In this document: in pieces, positions 23,801 to 33,265 of the stretch
Position numbering within the stretch: position 1 is the stretch's first letter
Layout: the number at the start of each line of letters is the position of its first letter
Assembly (NCBI GenBank): GCA_029204225.1
Contig: CM055096.1
Coordinates: forward strand, 74,807,521-74,871,520
Source of the DNA: Diphasiastrum complanatum
Taxonomy: Eukaryota > Streptophyta > Lycopodiopsida > Lycopodiales > Lycopodiaceae
Reading direction: 5' to 3'
DNA: 64,000 bases
Program-made: the position numbers and the translations under genes
Notes under the pieces: generated by a model
Database searches by the model: none
What the model was told of the DNA's origin: nothing
The model's input: the letters and a program-made list of their open reading frames with translations, nothing else

Positions 23801-26800
23801 CGGTTACCATCAAATACAAATTGCAGATGAAGACGTCCAGAAGACGGCCTTCCGAACCCATTTTGGGCATTATGAGTTTTTGGTTATGCCATTTGGGTTA
23901 ACCAATGCACCAGCCATGTTCATGCGGTCGAGGAGCATGAGATTCATCTCAAGACCGTATTTGGCAAGTTACAAGGTTTTGTCCTGTACGCCAAAGAAGA
24001 CAGAGTTGTGTAAGACTCGTGTCGAGTATTTGGGTCACGTAGTGACAGCTGAGGGTATTTCGGTTGACCTAGCCAAGGTGGCTGTGGTTAAGAAGCGAGG
24101 ACCACCGATATACGCCAATTGCAATCTTTTTTAGGCTTTTGTAAGTTCTACCGATGGTTTGTTAGGAATTATTCCTGGGTAGCTGCTCCTTTAACGGACC
24201 GGTTACGAAATAACAACACTGTAGTTCGGTGGGATGCTAAAGCTTAGCATAGTTTTGAGAACTTGAAGGAGTCGGTGGCCACGGCTCCAGTCCTCAAAAT
24301 TGTTGATACCCAAAAACCGTTTGACCTAGAGACGGATGCAAGTGGCATTGTCGTAGGTGTAGTGTTGAGCCAAGAGGGTAGAGAGTAAAAAGTTGACACC
24401 AGCTCAACAGAGATATCCTTCCTACACATGAGCAAGAGCTGTATGCAATGATACATGCGCTCAAGGTGTGGAGACATTATTTATATGGCGTCGAGTTTTA
24501 TGTGTACACAGATCATCGTACTTTAAAGTATTTTTGCACTTAGCCAGATTTGAAAGGCCGCCAAGCTCGGTGGGCCGAGCTGATGCAGGAATTTCATTTA
24601 GAAATTCGCTTCCAAAGAGGGAAGGAAAATGTGGTCGCTAATGCACTATCACGGATACTGCATCAGATGAACTTCACTGTGGTTGACAGTGATCTCATGG
24701 GGGAGATTAAGAAGGCTCAGGAAAAGGACCCGCATTGTCAGCGTGTGTGGCCTGATGCGCGCAAGGTAGTCGACCAAGAGGAAGAGTCAGCCGAGGCTAT
24801 CGCTTCCGTAGAGCAAACATCGGCACATATCTAACATACACCGTGAAGGATGGGATGTTATTGAGAAATGGAAGCTAGACGTGAAGGATCTTCGTCGTAA
24901 GATACTTCATGAATGCCATGATAGTCCATGCGCAGGGCATCCAGGTATTGATAAGACTAGTGAACTTATTATTAGAAGGCATTATTTCTGGTCACGACTG
25001 CAGCGAGACGTAAGAGAGTATGTCCAGCGTTGCACGGCTTGTCAAGTGAACAAGGCCGAGAGAGTAAGTCCTCCGAGCTTGCTACATCCACTTGAGATAC
25101 CTACAGGAAGGTGGGAAAGCATCTCTATGGATTTTATTGTTGGGCTACCCAAGACCCAAACGAGATTAAATTTTGTTATGGTAATGGTAGACAAGTTTTC
25201 CAAGATGGCTCACTTCATTGCAACGACCAAGAAGGTCACAGCCCCGCAAGTTGTTGAGTTGTTTATTCAGAATATTGTCAGGTTTCATGGCCTTCCAATG
25301 TCCATTGTGTCTGACAGGGATCTCAAGTTTACGGGATATTTTTGGATTGAGGTGTTCGCCAAGCTGGGAACACAGTTGTGGATGAGTAGCTCTGAGCATC
25401 CTCAGACGGATGGTCCGCTATTGGAGTTCGCGTACAATGACAAGAGACATGCGTCCACTGGATTGAGTCCATTTGAGATCAATTATGGTTTCAGGCCACT
25501 TAGTCCTGCAATCATAGGTATTCCGCATAGGGTACCTAGCGATGTAGAGTTTCTGACTCAAATGCAGCAGAAGCTAGAGATGGCATGAGATAACTTGTCC
25601 AAGGCTGTAGCTAGGGCAGAGAGTTATACTCGTGAGAACCGTACTTATCGAGAATTTGAGAAAGGAGATTGGGTGTATTTACTAGTCCCTTCGAAGTCAA
25701 AGGTGCTACGCACAAGAAGGTGCGCGTTATCTCCTAGGTATTGTGGACCATGGTTGATTATTAAGAAGGTGAGCCAAGTAGCATATAAACTACAACTACC
25801 TGTGGGATGCAAGGTGCATTCAGTATTTCATGTTAGCAAACTAAAGAAATGTTTGCACGATGGTGATAGCCTGGTGGAAGGTCTAGTGTCTCTAGAGGAG
25901 AAAGACACCACAGGTTATGGGCCAGAAAGAGTCCTAGATCGAGGGGAGCGACGATTGAGAAATCGTCTCCTTCAGGAATATCTAGAGGCTTGGAAAGGGC
26001 ATCCTTTATCTGATGCTACCTAGGAGACCCGCCAGGCATTGCAGAAGTCTTACCCAGAGTTTGTCATCGAGGACCGATGACTTGCCAGAAGAGGGAAGGA
26101 TTGTTAGAGCCCAGTTACGGCTCTATGACCTCGACATGGCCGGTTACCAGAGGGCCTGAGGCCTAGTATTGGCAAGGGTCGGTGACCGACGAGGACATCT
26201 GTCCCAAGATGGGACCGTGCGTCACAAGCAGTGCCCCAGTGAGACCCGGCGTAATCACCTGACAAGCTGTCAGAGATGCGGTGATTAGTTACTGTCGGGA
26301 TCCTAGCCGTCAGTTACGAGATGCTAGTCGGCAAATAGCCGGTGTGACCTAGCGGGTCATAGATCTTTGGCGGGGCATGGGGGTGGTACCTTATGAGTCA
26401 GAGGCGTTGTCTGATGTGGCAGGAACCAAGCCAAGTGCTCCCATATTGGAATATGGAACTGTGATGGTATACACATCTTCCATTTGTCACAAGCAAGGCT
26501 TTCTAAGCTCGTGAATCCTAGAAGGCCGGTCTGTAGAATGTACCTCCCAACCATAGGCAACCCCCTCTTTGAGTCCTACTTGCTATTCCTGTCAACTGGC
26601 ACCTGTGGGTGATCAGTCCACCTAGCATGCATGCGACCACTGACCTGTGAATACTTCGTGGTGACAGGTAAAATATGATGATGAAGGCTAGCAAGGAAGG
26701 GCATTCAATATGGCTAAGGAATGGGCCTCTGCTAAGCCACTCAATTGCTCTCCAAAGTGAGTAGCCGGAATATCTGCATCTTGTGAAGTCATGTCCAATC

Positions 26801-28327
26801 CCATATCTAATGTGCGAACGTGTAGGCAGTCACTCTTTGCATGAAACTCTGCTTGCCTGATGCTTGTGTGCATTAAAATCCCCTGCTAAAAGAATAAGAC
26901 CTCGCTATGCAAAGCTGACTATATCGTTTGAGAGAGCTGGATTTGATCGCCACCAAAATCCGCAAAGGATGATGTCTGCGGTGCAAAATAACAGACCGCT
27001 AGAAAGAGGTCATGGGAAAGCCCCAAACAGTGACCAAAGAATTGTAACCAAATAAATCGTGCAAATGGGTCACTTTTGACCAGTTTAAAATGAGTAGTAA
27101 AAACGCCTTTGGTAAGACATGCAACACCACCTGAACCATGAGAGGTCTTCCCTCTCAAGAAAGGCCAATGTGGTGAGTGCCAAGTGTAATCCTGTATGAA
27201 TGGAAGTGGTCGGTATAATGATTCATGAGTCTCTGCTAACAAGAGGATATCACATCTAAGCATAAAAGATTGGAAGAAGATGATAGTATGCCATTACAAT
27301 TCCAAAAACTGATACTTAAAGGCTGCTCCCTTGCCCGGGAGCCCCGAATCCCTATTGTGAAGTCTTATTAAATTTTTTTGGCTTGCCTTCAATGAAAACC
27401 ACCCATTGATTCCTTGCATTTGCTTCTTGAATAATTTGTTTCCTGGCTTGCCATTGCGTGTGTGTAAGGTCATCGTCCATAAAAATAAAGGTCCCTTTTA
27501 ATTTGGCTCTAACTCGTAAAGCTGCATTGCAGTGGTCCATAGAGCGAAATTTGATAAACAAGACATTAGAGTCAAACTTACTTCTCCAAGCTGTATCAAA
27601 ACCATCAGTGTTGTGTGCAAGCTTAGTTAAAAGCAAATCTTTTGCTTCCTCGGTGGGCTTATCCCTGTCGGGAATCTCTCTAACTTGGATATTGAGGGCT
27701 TTTCTAACTCTTCTTTCTTTCTCGGAAATGACATTTTCTAATGTAGAATTCACAAATGCATGCTGAACTGAGCTTGTAGATTAAGCCTTATCATCATTTT
27801 TGAGAAGCGCTTGTTTTTCAAGGCTGGATATTATGTTCGAAGTCTTCTCCAAAACTTTGAGCTGTGCATTTTCTTGTTCAAGCTGATCCACCCTTGAAAA
27901 CCAATGAGATCTCTACGAAGTTTGCCATTCTCGATTTCTAGCTGGCTTACCCTGCCTTTTAGTCCAAGAAGTTCTTGCCGAACAAAGCTAAGTTCATAGG
28001 CAAACATGCCTTCAACGGATTTGGAAGGGGTATAATCTGCTGTCGACAATCGGTAAGATAGGTAGGGTAGGAGCTGAAGTAGGCAGAGGATGCAGCAGTA
28101 GTAGAGGTCCCCATCGCTGTCCCAGCAGGGACAGCGAGGGTTGGTTGAGTCATCGATGCCCCAGCAGGGGCAGCGATGGATGAGACATCAAAGTCCTTGC
28201 TGGGACAGCGATGGAGGGAGGTACAATAGCGATGGAGTGTCCTGTCCCTGCTGGGACAGTGATGGAGGGACTTTTTTTCGGAGAATGGAGAGGGAGAGGA
28301 GCTAGGAGGGCGCTAGGCCACCATCGC

Positions 28328-28391
<64 letters not shown>

Positions 28392-31300
28392 ATTGAGATT
28401 GTGAAATACATATAAAATATGTTATCCAAGAGAGATTGATTAGTGTTTTTAAGTGCCATAATGATATGTTAGACTATGAAATATGTCATCCGAGGGAGCT
28501 CCATGCGCCCGTGAAAATCATATATAGTTTGAGTAGGACTTCTAGAATGTCGCCCACTAAGTAGTCCATCAAGCTGTCTAACTATGCTATTTGTAAGATA
28601 TGAAAAATGAAATGGAAACAAAAACTAGAGCTGATTTGCGTTTTCATTATAAAGAAGCATAGGTTAATGAGATTTTTTTGTGCAAGTATTTTAGGACTCA
28701 TCCTTGTGTATGCGTCTAAAGTGGTCTAAGAAATTTTTTGATTACAATTGAAGGGTGGGTCGTATCAGCGGTAGTAGAGCCAGGAATGCCTATCTAAAAA
28801 CTACAAATGTTTTTACAATTATGTAAAAATAAATAGAAAGTCGTTATTTGTTTAGCATTTCTCATAATTTTTTTCTGAGTACTACAATAGTGCTGAATTC
28901 AAGTAGAAGTGTCGGTACTATCATCTAAAATGTGTCAAATCAAACCCTGATTGTCATGTGGTCGGCCTCTTTTTTTGAAGGGGGGCAATGTCCAAGAGAA
29001 GTGAATTGTGCTGATATATTTGTGGACTCAACTTTTGTCTCTCCTCTGGGTAAAGGACTTGAAAGAAGAGATATGTTCTTGCCCTCAGAAGCCTCTCCTT
29101 GTTGTTTGGTGAGACCATGTCTGTGAAACTTAAGCTCATTTTATTAGTAAGTTAGCAAGCACGATGAGACAATGTACGATTTTCCCTCCGCATATAGTCT
29201 GTGATATGAACAATGAAGTTGGTCTGAGACTGTGGGGGAGGCGTTTATCAATCTGACACCAATTGGTATATCTTTTTGGTGCTCTTTTCAAGACATTTAT
29301 TGTGTATTCACCACACCAAGGTTAGCCTCAATATGTGACCACAACACGAACCGCCATTTCTTTTTAATCTTCTGAAGACATTGACATTGCCTCGTGAAAA
29401 GTTTTCAAGACTTCTCATCCTTGTCTGTGAATTGGTAGTATTCTATGCTGGATGGATCTATGAGTGTGTATAAAGTAAAATTGCCCATGTGTATAAGGTA
29501 ACATGGTTTGTTGATTTGACCAGGCAAAGCCAAGCAAACAATTATGGGTGGGTGGAATCTGCTCTACTTTGAGGAAAGAGCAGATTGAAGCTGAGTTTAG
29601 AAAGTTTGGACTGGTGGAGGATTTCATTATTATGCATGATCGAAAATCAGCGTTGGTTCACTTTGCGAAGTTGGATGACGCAGTTGCTGCTGTGGAAGCA
29701 TTGAACAGGAAGCGCATGGGAAATGAAGAATTGCGGGTTGATTTTGGAAGGTCGCAATCCAGCAAGAAGGTAACGCCGATTGCTTGTCCATTGGCTTCAC
29801 TTTTTGCTAACTTTTAGCCCATCATCTCTGTAAATTATTCATCTCATGTTGCAAAGAGCAAGTTCCAGAGAATATTTGGCTTCTTCTCCTTGCATCCTTC
29901 TAACGATAAACCCTACACCCTAAAAAAGTTGGTATCTTGTACACCAATGTGTTAATTCCCTTGAGACAGGAAAGTAAAGACGATCGTTCTGGAGTGTTAC
30001 ATCAAAGTCAATCTGGAGCATTGGAAGCCTTTCGAGGTCCCCTTGATTCTTTGAGGAATCTTCCGGATGACCGAGGTCCTGTTGAAACTTTTCAGGTGCT
30101 TTTCTAATCTGTCCTACTGATTTTTGTCTTTATTATTATGCATATTCAACTGGTCCTGTTTTAACTTATCTTTGTTTTGCTCTTAGGGGGGCTTTGCATC
30201 TCGTTCCAATTTTCCTTCATTGGGGGGAGGCAAATCAGACAAGGATGGAGAGCCCAGTGAAATATTGTGGGTGGGCTTTTCTTTGCAGACAAAAGTTGAT
30301 GATGACAAGTTGATCAGAGCTTTTATTCCCTATGGGGAGATTCAAAGCGTCAAAACATTTCCTGGACGAACATATGCATTTGTGCAGTTTAGAAGTGTTG
30401 GTGAGGCGATTCGGGCAAAAACTGCTCTCGAAGGCAAGCTATTCAATGATCCTCGAGTAAGCATTAGATTCTCCAACAGTGAGATCGGTCCCGCTGAAAA
30501 TATGAGGGCTGGTATTTTTTCCCCTCCAGCAAGACCTGAAGGTACCATATTCTTGGATGGGACATTTAAAAGTGACAGCATATTGGGTCATCGGATGCCG
30601 CCACCTGTTGACAGACGTGTTTCTAGCATTGGGGCGCCCCTTAGTCCAGGTTTGAGACTTGGACCAGATTTTTCCCCAAGTGGTAATGCTTTGGGCGTGG
30701 GAGGGCGTGGCATGGGACCTGGTACTGGATTAGGCAGAGGTGTGGGAAGGGGACATGGACTGGGTTCTGGTGGACTGATTGCACTGAATGAAAAGATTGA
30801 TAGTTCTTCTAGAGGTAGGGGGGGTAGTTTTGTGCCTGCAGCTGGTCAACCTGCAAGGCCCAGCAGGCCTTTTGATGATGAGTGGGATCTTCCGGATGAA
30901 GACATTTTTAACAGAGAGTCCAAGAGGGTTAGGCTAGGTGGGTTTCCTCAACCTCCAGCTGAAAATTCTGGAATGAATTCTAAACTCGATGGACAAAGAT
31001 TTATACCTCCAAATGGTAGTCTTGGAGCATATGGTAGTAGTGTGAGGTTAGGAATGCTTCATGAAGTTGATGACTTCAAGAATGGGCCAGGCCCTAGACT
31101 GAATGCCACACCTGTTCGATTTGATGGGCCTCAACCACTAGCAAGTCTTCCTGGCCCTGTATCCATGATGAATCATGCTATTGGAGCAGAAACGCGAAGC
31201 AGCAATTCTTCTGAGAGTCGACTTGGAGTAATCAATGAGGGATGGAAATGGCAAGGCCTAGTAGCAAAAGGTGGAACTCCAGTTTGTCGTGCCAGATGTT

Positions 31301-33265
31301 TCCCTGTTGGAAAAGGAATTGACTTGGATCTGTAGGTGCCTGGTCTCTATCCTTCGCAAGTGTGGCTGCTTCAAGTTGAAATGTTGCTTTGCTGACTTGC
31401 ATGTTTTCAACGACTGTTTTTCATGCTGTAAATCTTTGTCATTTGGTTTTGAGCTAAAGCGTTTAGTTGATTCTATCAATGTTCTGTCTTGTAGCCCCGA
31501 TGTAATAAACTGTACAGCACGAACAGACTTGGACATGCTAGCTAAGCATGTTCATCAGGCAGGCGACTTTGGTGTGGTATTTTTTGTGCCAGATGGAGAT
31601 GTTGATGTTCCTCCATATCAAGATTTCATGAGTTATCTTGGTGAAAAACATCGTGCAGGAGTTGCTAAGTTGAGTAATGGAAGCACTTTGTTTTTGGTCC
31701 CTCCATCAGAATTTTCTCAAGCGGTCCTTAAAGTACCTGGGAAGAATTGCTTGTTTGGTGTAGTCTTGAAATTTCAGGCTCAAAATGCAGCTTATGTGCA
31801 AGCTCCTCCACCTCAGCAGCAGCAGCCACAGCAGCAGCAAATTGGGTTCCAGTCGCAAATGCCTTATCAACACGCTTTTCCTGAGGAACCATCCCAGGAT
31901 TCAGTTGCAGTAGTAAGGGCAGCCGATCAAGCATTACAACTGGGACAAGGTGTAACAATGCCAGCTGGTAGTAGCAGTCAGTTCATCCCAGCACATCTTG
32001 CTAATATTCCTCTCACGCCAGAGCTTATTGCTTCACTGACTGCGTTGCTACCACAGCAAAGTTCAGCAATCTTTCAAAGGAATCATATCGTTCCTCCTAT
32101 CAATGGAGTTGAAGCACCTACTGTGAGGGCGCCATCAGCAGAGACTCTGGTAAACTTTCCAGCTTCGGCTTCTGCAAATGATGCTAGTCTTTTTCCCTTG
32201 TCCCAAAATAATCTGACCCTTCCCTCTCAGTCGTGGCCTTACTTGCAGCAGGATCAGTCAGGATCTTTAAGAGGTGGTTTTTTTGCTCAAAGTAGCGGAA
32301 GCTTGACATCAAAACCCCCCGAACCTAGTCCAATGCTACAAGCCCAACAGCAAGTCCAGCCACAACCCCAACCCCAACTCCAGCGCCAAACCCAACTCCA
32401 ACAGCATCAACATCAACCCCATTCGCAAGCACGGCCCCCTTTGCCCCCTTTACCCCCCCTTCAGCAGAATTCTCACGTCCTGGTATCGCACATTACAGGT
32501 ACTCAGCACCCTGGTGCAGGAATGGTTGCTAGCGTTGGCCAAGGCTTTTCACAGCCGTTATCGATGGCTTTTTTCCCTGGACCATCCCCTTTTAATCAGT
32601 TGTCTGCTGAATCCATTTCTGGACAAGTTTTTCCTCAGCAATTGTCAACTGGAAACGTACCCGTGCAGACACAGGGCATTGCTGCTCCTCAAAGTCAAGG
32701 TTATCTTGGGTCTGGATCTAGTGGACCATATCTGCAGCAGGCAAGGCCTCCACTGCTATCTGCAACAGCTGCTCCTCAATTGCCTGCAGATCAACTGGCT
32801 CAGCTGACAGCATTGTTAACTCAAACACAGCAACAGCCGGCTCAGCAGCAAGCTGCACAAGTACTACAGCAACATTATCAGCAGCAACTGCCTACCATGG
32901 CTTCACAGCACCAACAAACTTTTGATAATCAGGCACAACAGACACGTCACTCTCAACAAAATTTGTTTGCCCAGCAGCTTCAGCTATCAGCCATGCCGCA
33001 GGCTGCGCAACCTGGATGGGTACAGGGGAGCCAGGGTGTAGTGCAAGCAGATGGGGTTAACTGGGAAGGGGCCTCACCTCGGTCTCCGCAACACAGTGCG
33101 ATCAGTGGCATTGATTATCAGCAGCAGCAGCAACAAGAAAACGTAGGAGATCTAGAGGTGGAACGGCAAAAGCGCTTTCAAGCGACGTTACATCTTGCTG
33201 CTGCTTTACTGCAGCAAATGCAACAGCAACAACCCAAGGATCCTGGAGGACCCGAGCAACATTAG
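14897..33265 (+). CDS. FPA: FPA-like RNA-binding protein (three RRM plus SPOC)
   Basis: Coding exons, built by hand: 14897-14944, 15056-15397, 29524-29769, 29970-30095, 30187-31331 and 31495-33265. They give 1225 aa with no internal stop, GT/AG borders and matching phases (0,0,0,0,2). RRM1 is at about residues 57-130 (LWVGNV, NYAFVNF), RRM2 at 136-205 (LWVGGI, KSALVHF), RRM3 at 279-352 (LWVGF, TYAFVQF), and SPOC at 603-730 ([14 protein letters not shown] to LFGVVLKF). A tail of about 495 residues rich in Gln and Pro follows. Arabidopsis FPA, a nuclear protein that promotes proximal poly(A) site choice and flowering, has the same domain order. Here the tail is longer. The ATG is the first in frame after TGA at 14798. 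Exon 2 has a CAGCAG acceptor, so it may start at 15056 or 15059. Function is inferred from the family; the gene looks intact. Confidence 0.93.
15542..17380. other. Intron sequence: possible foldback element, (AC)n
   Basis: CGTTTCTGAG near 15806 and CTCAGAAACG near 16058 form an inverted pair about 260 bp apart, with more TTTCTGG blocks around them. Similar GTTTTGAAACGCG blocks recur at about 17020-17080. This is consistent with a MITE, but no target duplication was found. An (AC)n run covers 16971-16998. No coding sequence was seen. Confidence 0.4.
17384..19340 (-). mobile_element. hAT transposase remnant
   Basis: Minus-strand fragments, in order, match the C-terminal half of a plant hAT transposase. 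At 19300-18974: [48 protein letters not shown]. At about 18840-18690: [19 protein letters not shown]. At 18450-18130, the hAT dimerisation domain: [19 protein letters not shown], then [10 protein letters not shown]. An acidic tail follows at 17970-17433 (ending [11 protein letters not shown]). Fragments are separated by AT-rich non-coding stretches of 150-500 bp that could be introns. The BED zinc finger and catalytic N-terminus were not found and no terminal inverted repeats were located. Confidence 0.75.
19341..20868 (-). mobile_element. Ty1-copia LTR with PBS and deleted pol
   Basis: The LTR runs from TGTTGTC (19499) to TTTCAACA (20677), about 1.18 kb, minus orientation. Its PBS GCTCTGATACCA is at 19486-19497 and leader sequence lies further left. 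On the right, 20678-20868 (minus) encodes integrase: [18 protein letters not shown], then [13 protein letters not shown]. It then jumps to the RNase H block read in another frame ([10 protein letters not shown]) and straight into the LTR. Most of pol between integrase and RNase H is therefore deleted. The LTR serves as 3' LTR of the right-hand piece and 5' LTR of the left-hand leader, as in a recombined tandem. Confidence 0.8.
20869..21800 (-). mobile_element. Second copia leader/LTR fragment
   Basis: GCTTTGATACCATGATAATTG at about 21370 is a minus-strand PBS followed by a possible LTR beginning TGATAATTG, running right to roughly 21800, where the gypsy leader starts. No coding frame is recognisable. 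It differs in sequence from the neighbouring LTR at 19499-20677, so it belongs to another family. Boundaries are tentative. Confidence 0.45.
21810..26101 (+). mobile_element. Ty3-gypsy chromovirus, gag-pol with chromodomain
   Basis: Gag starts near 21996 ([13 protein letters not shown] at about 22320, damaged zinc knuckle near 22600). Protease ([12 protein letters not shown]) lies at about 22873-22910 after a frameshift. RT follows at 23500-24150 ([35 protein letters not shown]), RNase H at 24240-24660, and integrase at 24881-25588 (HHCC finger, [22 protein letters not shown]). A C-terminal chromodomain is at about 25913-26030 ([23 protein letters not shown] at the expected site mutated to stop). 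Two deletions are visible: the RT active-site YxDD block is missing between NAPAMF and HEIHLKTVF, and about 30 residues are missing in integrase after HPQTDG. Many stops. The 5' LTR is absent. Confidence 0.92.
22352..22370 (+). repeat. Poly(C) run, 19 bp
   Basis: Nineteen consecutive C residues inside the gypsy gag frame, encoding a Pro run. The length may be an assembly uncertainty. Confidence 0.9.
26102..26666 (+). mobile_element. 3' LTR of the chromovirus
   Basis: A purine-rich tract (AGAGGGAAGGA, to 26100) is followed by TGTTAGAGCCC, the usual order polypurine tract then LTR. The LTR is clearly richer in GC than its surroundings. The right end is put at GTGACA (26661-26666) but is uncertain; a LINE on the other strand begins just beyond. 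Confidence 0.6.
26670..28180 (-). mobile_element. L1-type LINE, ORF1 and endonuclease only
   Basis: ORF1 (about 28153-27352, minus) has a Pro/Ala/Thr-rich start, a coiled coil ([15 protein letters not shown]) and an RNA-binding domain ([20 protein letters not shown]). ORF2 begins at about 27263 with an apurinic-type endonuclease ([37 protein letters not shown]) and continues at 26880-26690 ([16 protein letters not shown], then [30 protein letters not shown]). A frameshift separates the two endonuclease parts. The reverse transcriptase is missing: the LINE stops where the gypsy LTR starts. Order and domains fit plant L1-clade LINEs. Confidence 0.82.
28115..28259. repeat. Three GC-rich hairpins in the LINE 5' region
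   Basis: CGCTGTCCC-AGCA-GGGACAGCG (28115-28136, perfect), CATCGATGCCCC-AGCA-GGGGCAGCGATG (28151-28178, one mismatch) and CTGTCCC-TGCT-GGGACAG (28242-28259, perfect). The stems share the core GGGACAGCGATGG. Confidence 0.85.
28330..28388. repeat. (AG)n microsatellite
   Basis: About 29 AG units in intron 2 of the FPA-like gene, next to the LINE 5' end. Confidence 0.97.
28389..29523. other. Distal part of intron 2, no gene seen
   Basis: AT-rich intron sequence with no recognised transposon or coding segment, ending in a pyrimidine-containing acceptor (GTTGATTTGACCAG). Confidence 0.6.

Larger units (their letters stand above)
15398..29523 (+). other. Giant (14.1 kb) intron 2 of the FPA-like gene
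   Basis: The donor is AAAGGA|GTAAGC at 15397/15398 and the acceptor TTGACCAG|GCAAAG at 29523/29524. It joins YAKG to [12 protein letters not shown], exactly where RRM1 passes into RRM2 in the family. The other four introns are 91-200 bp. At least six transposon remnants on both strands lie inside, accounting for most of its length. Failure to splice would add 48 codons after RRM1 and stop at 15539-15541. Confidence 0.9.
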
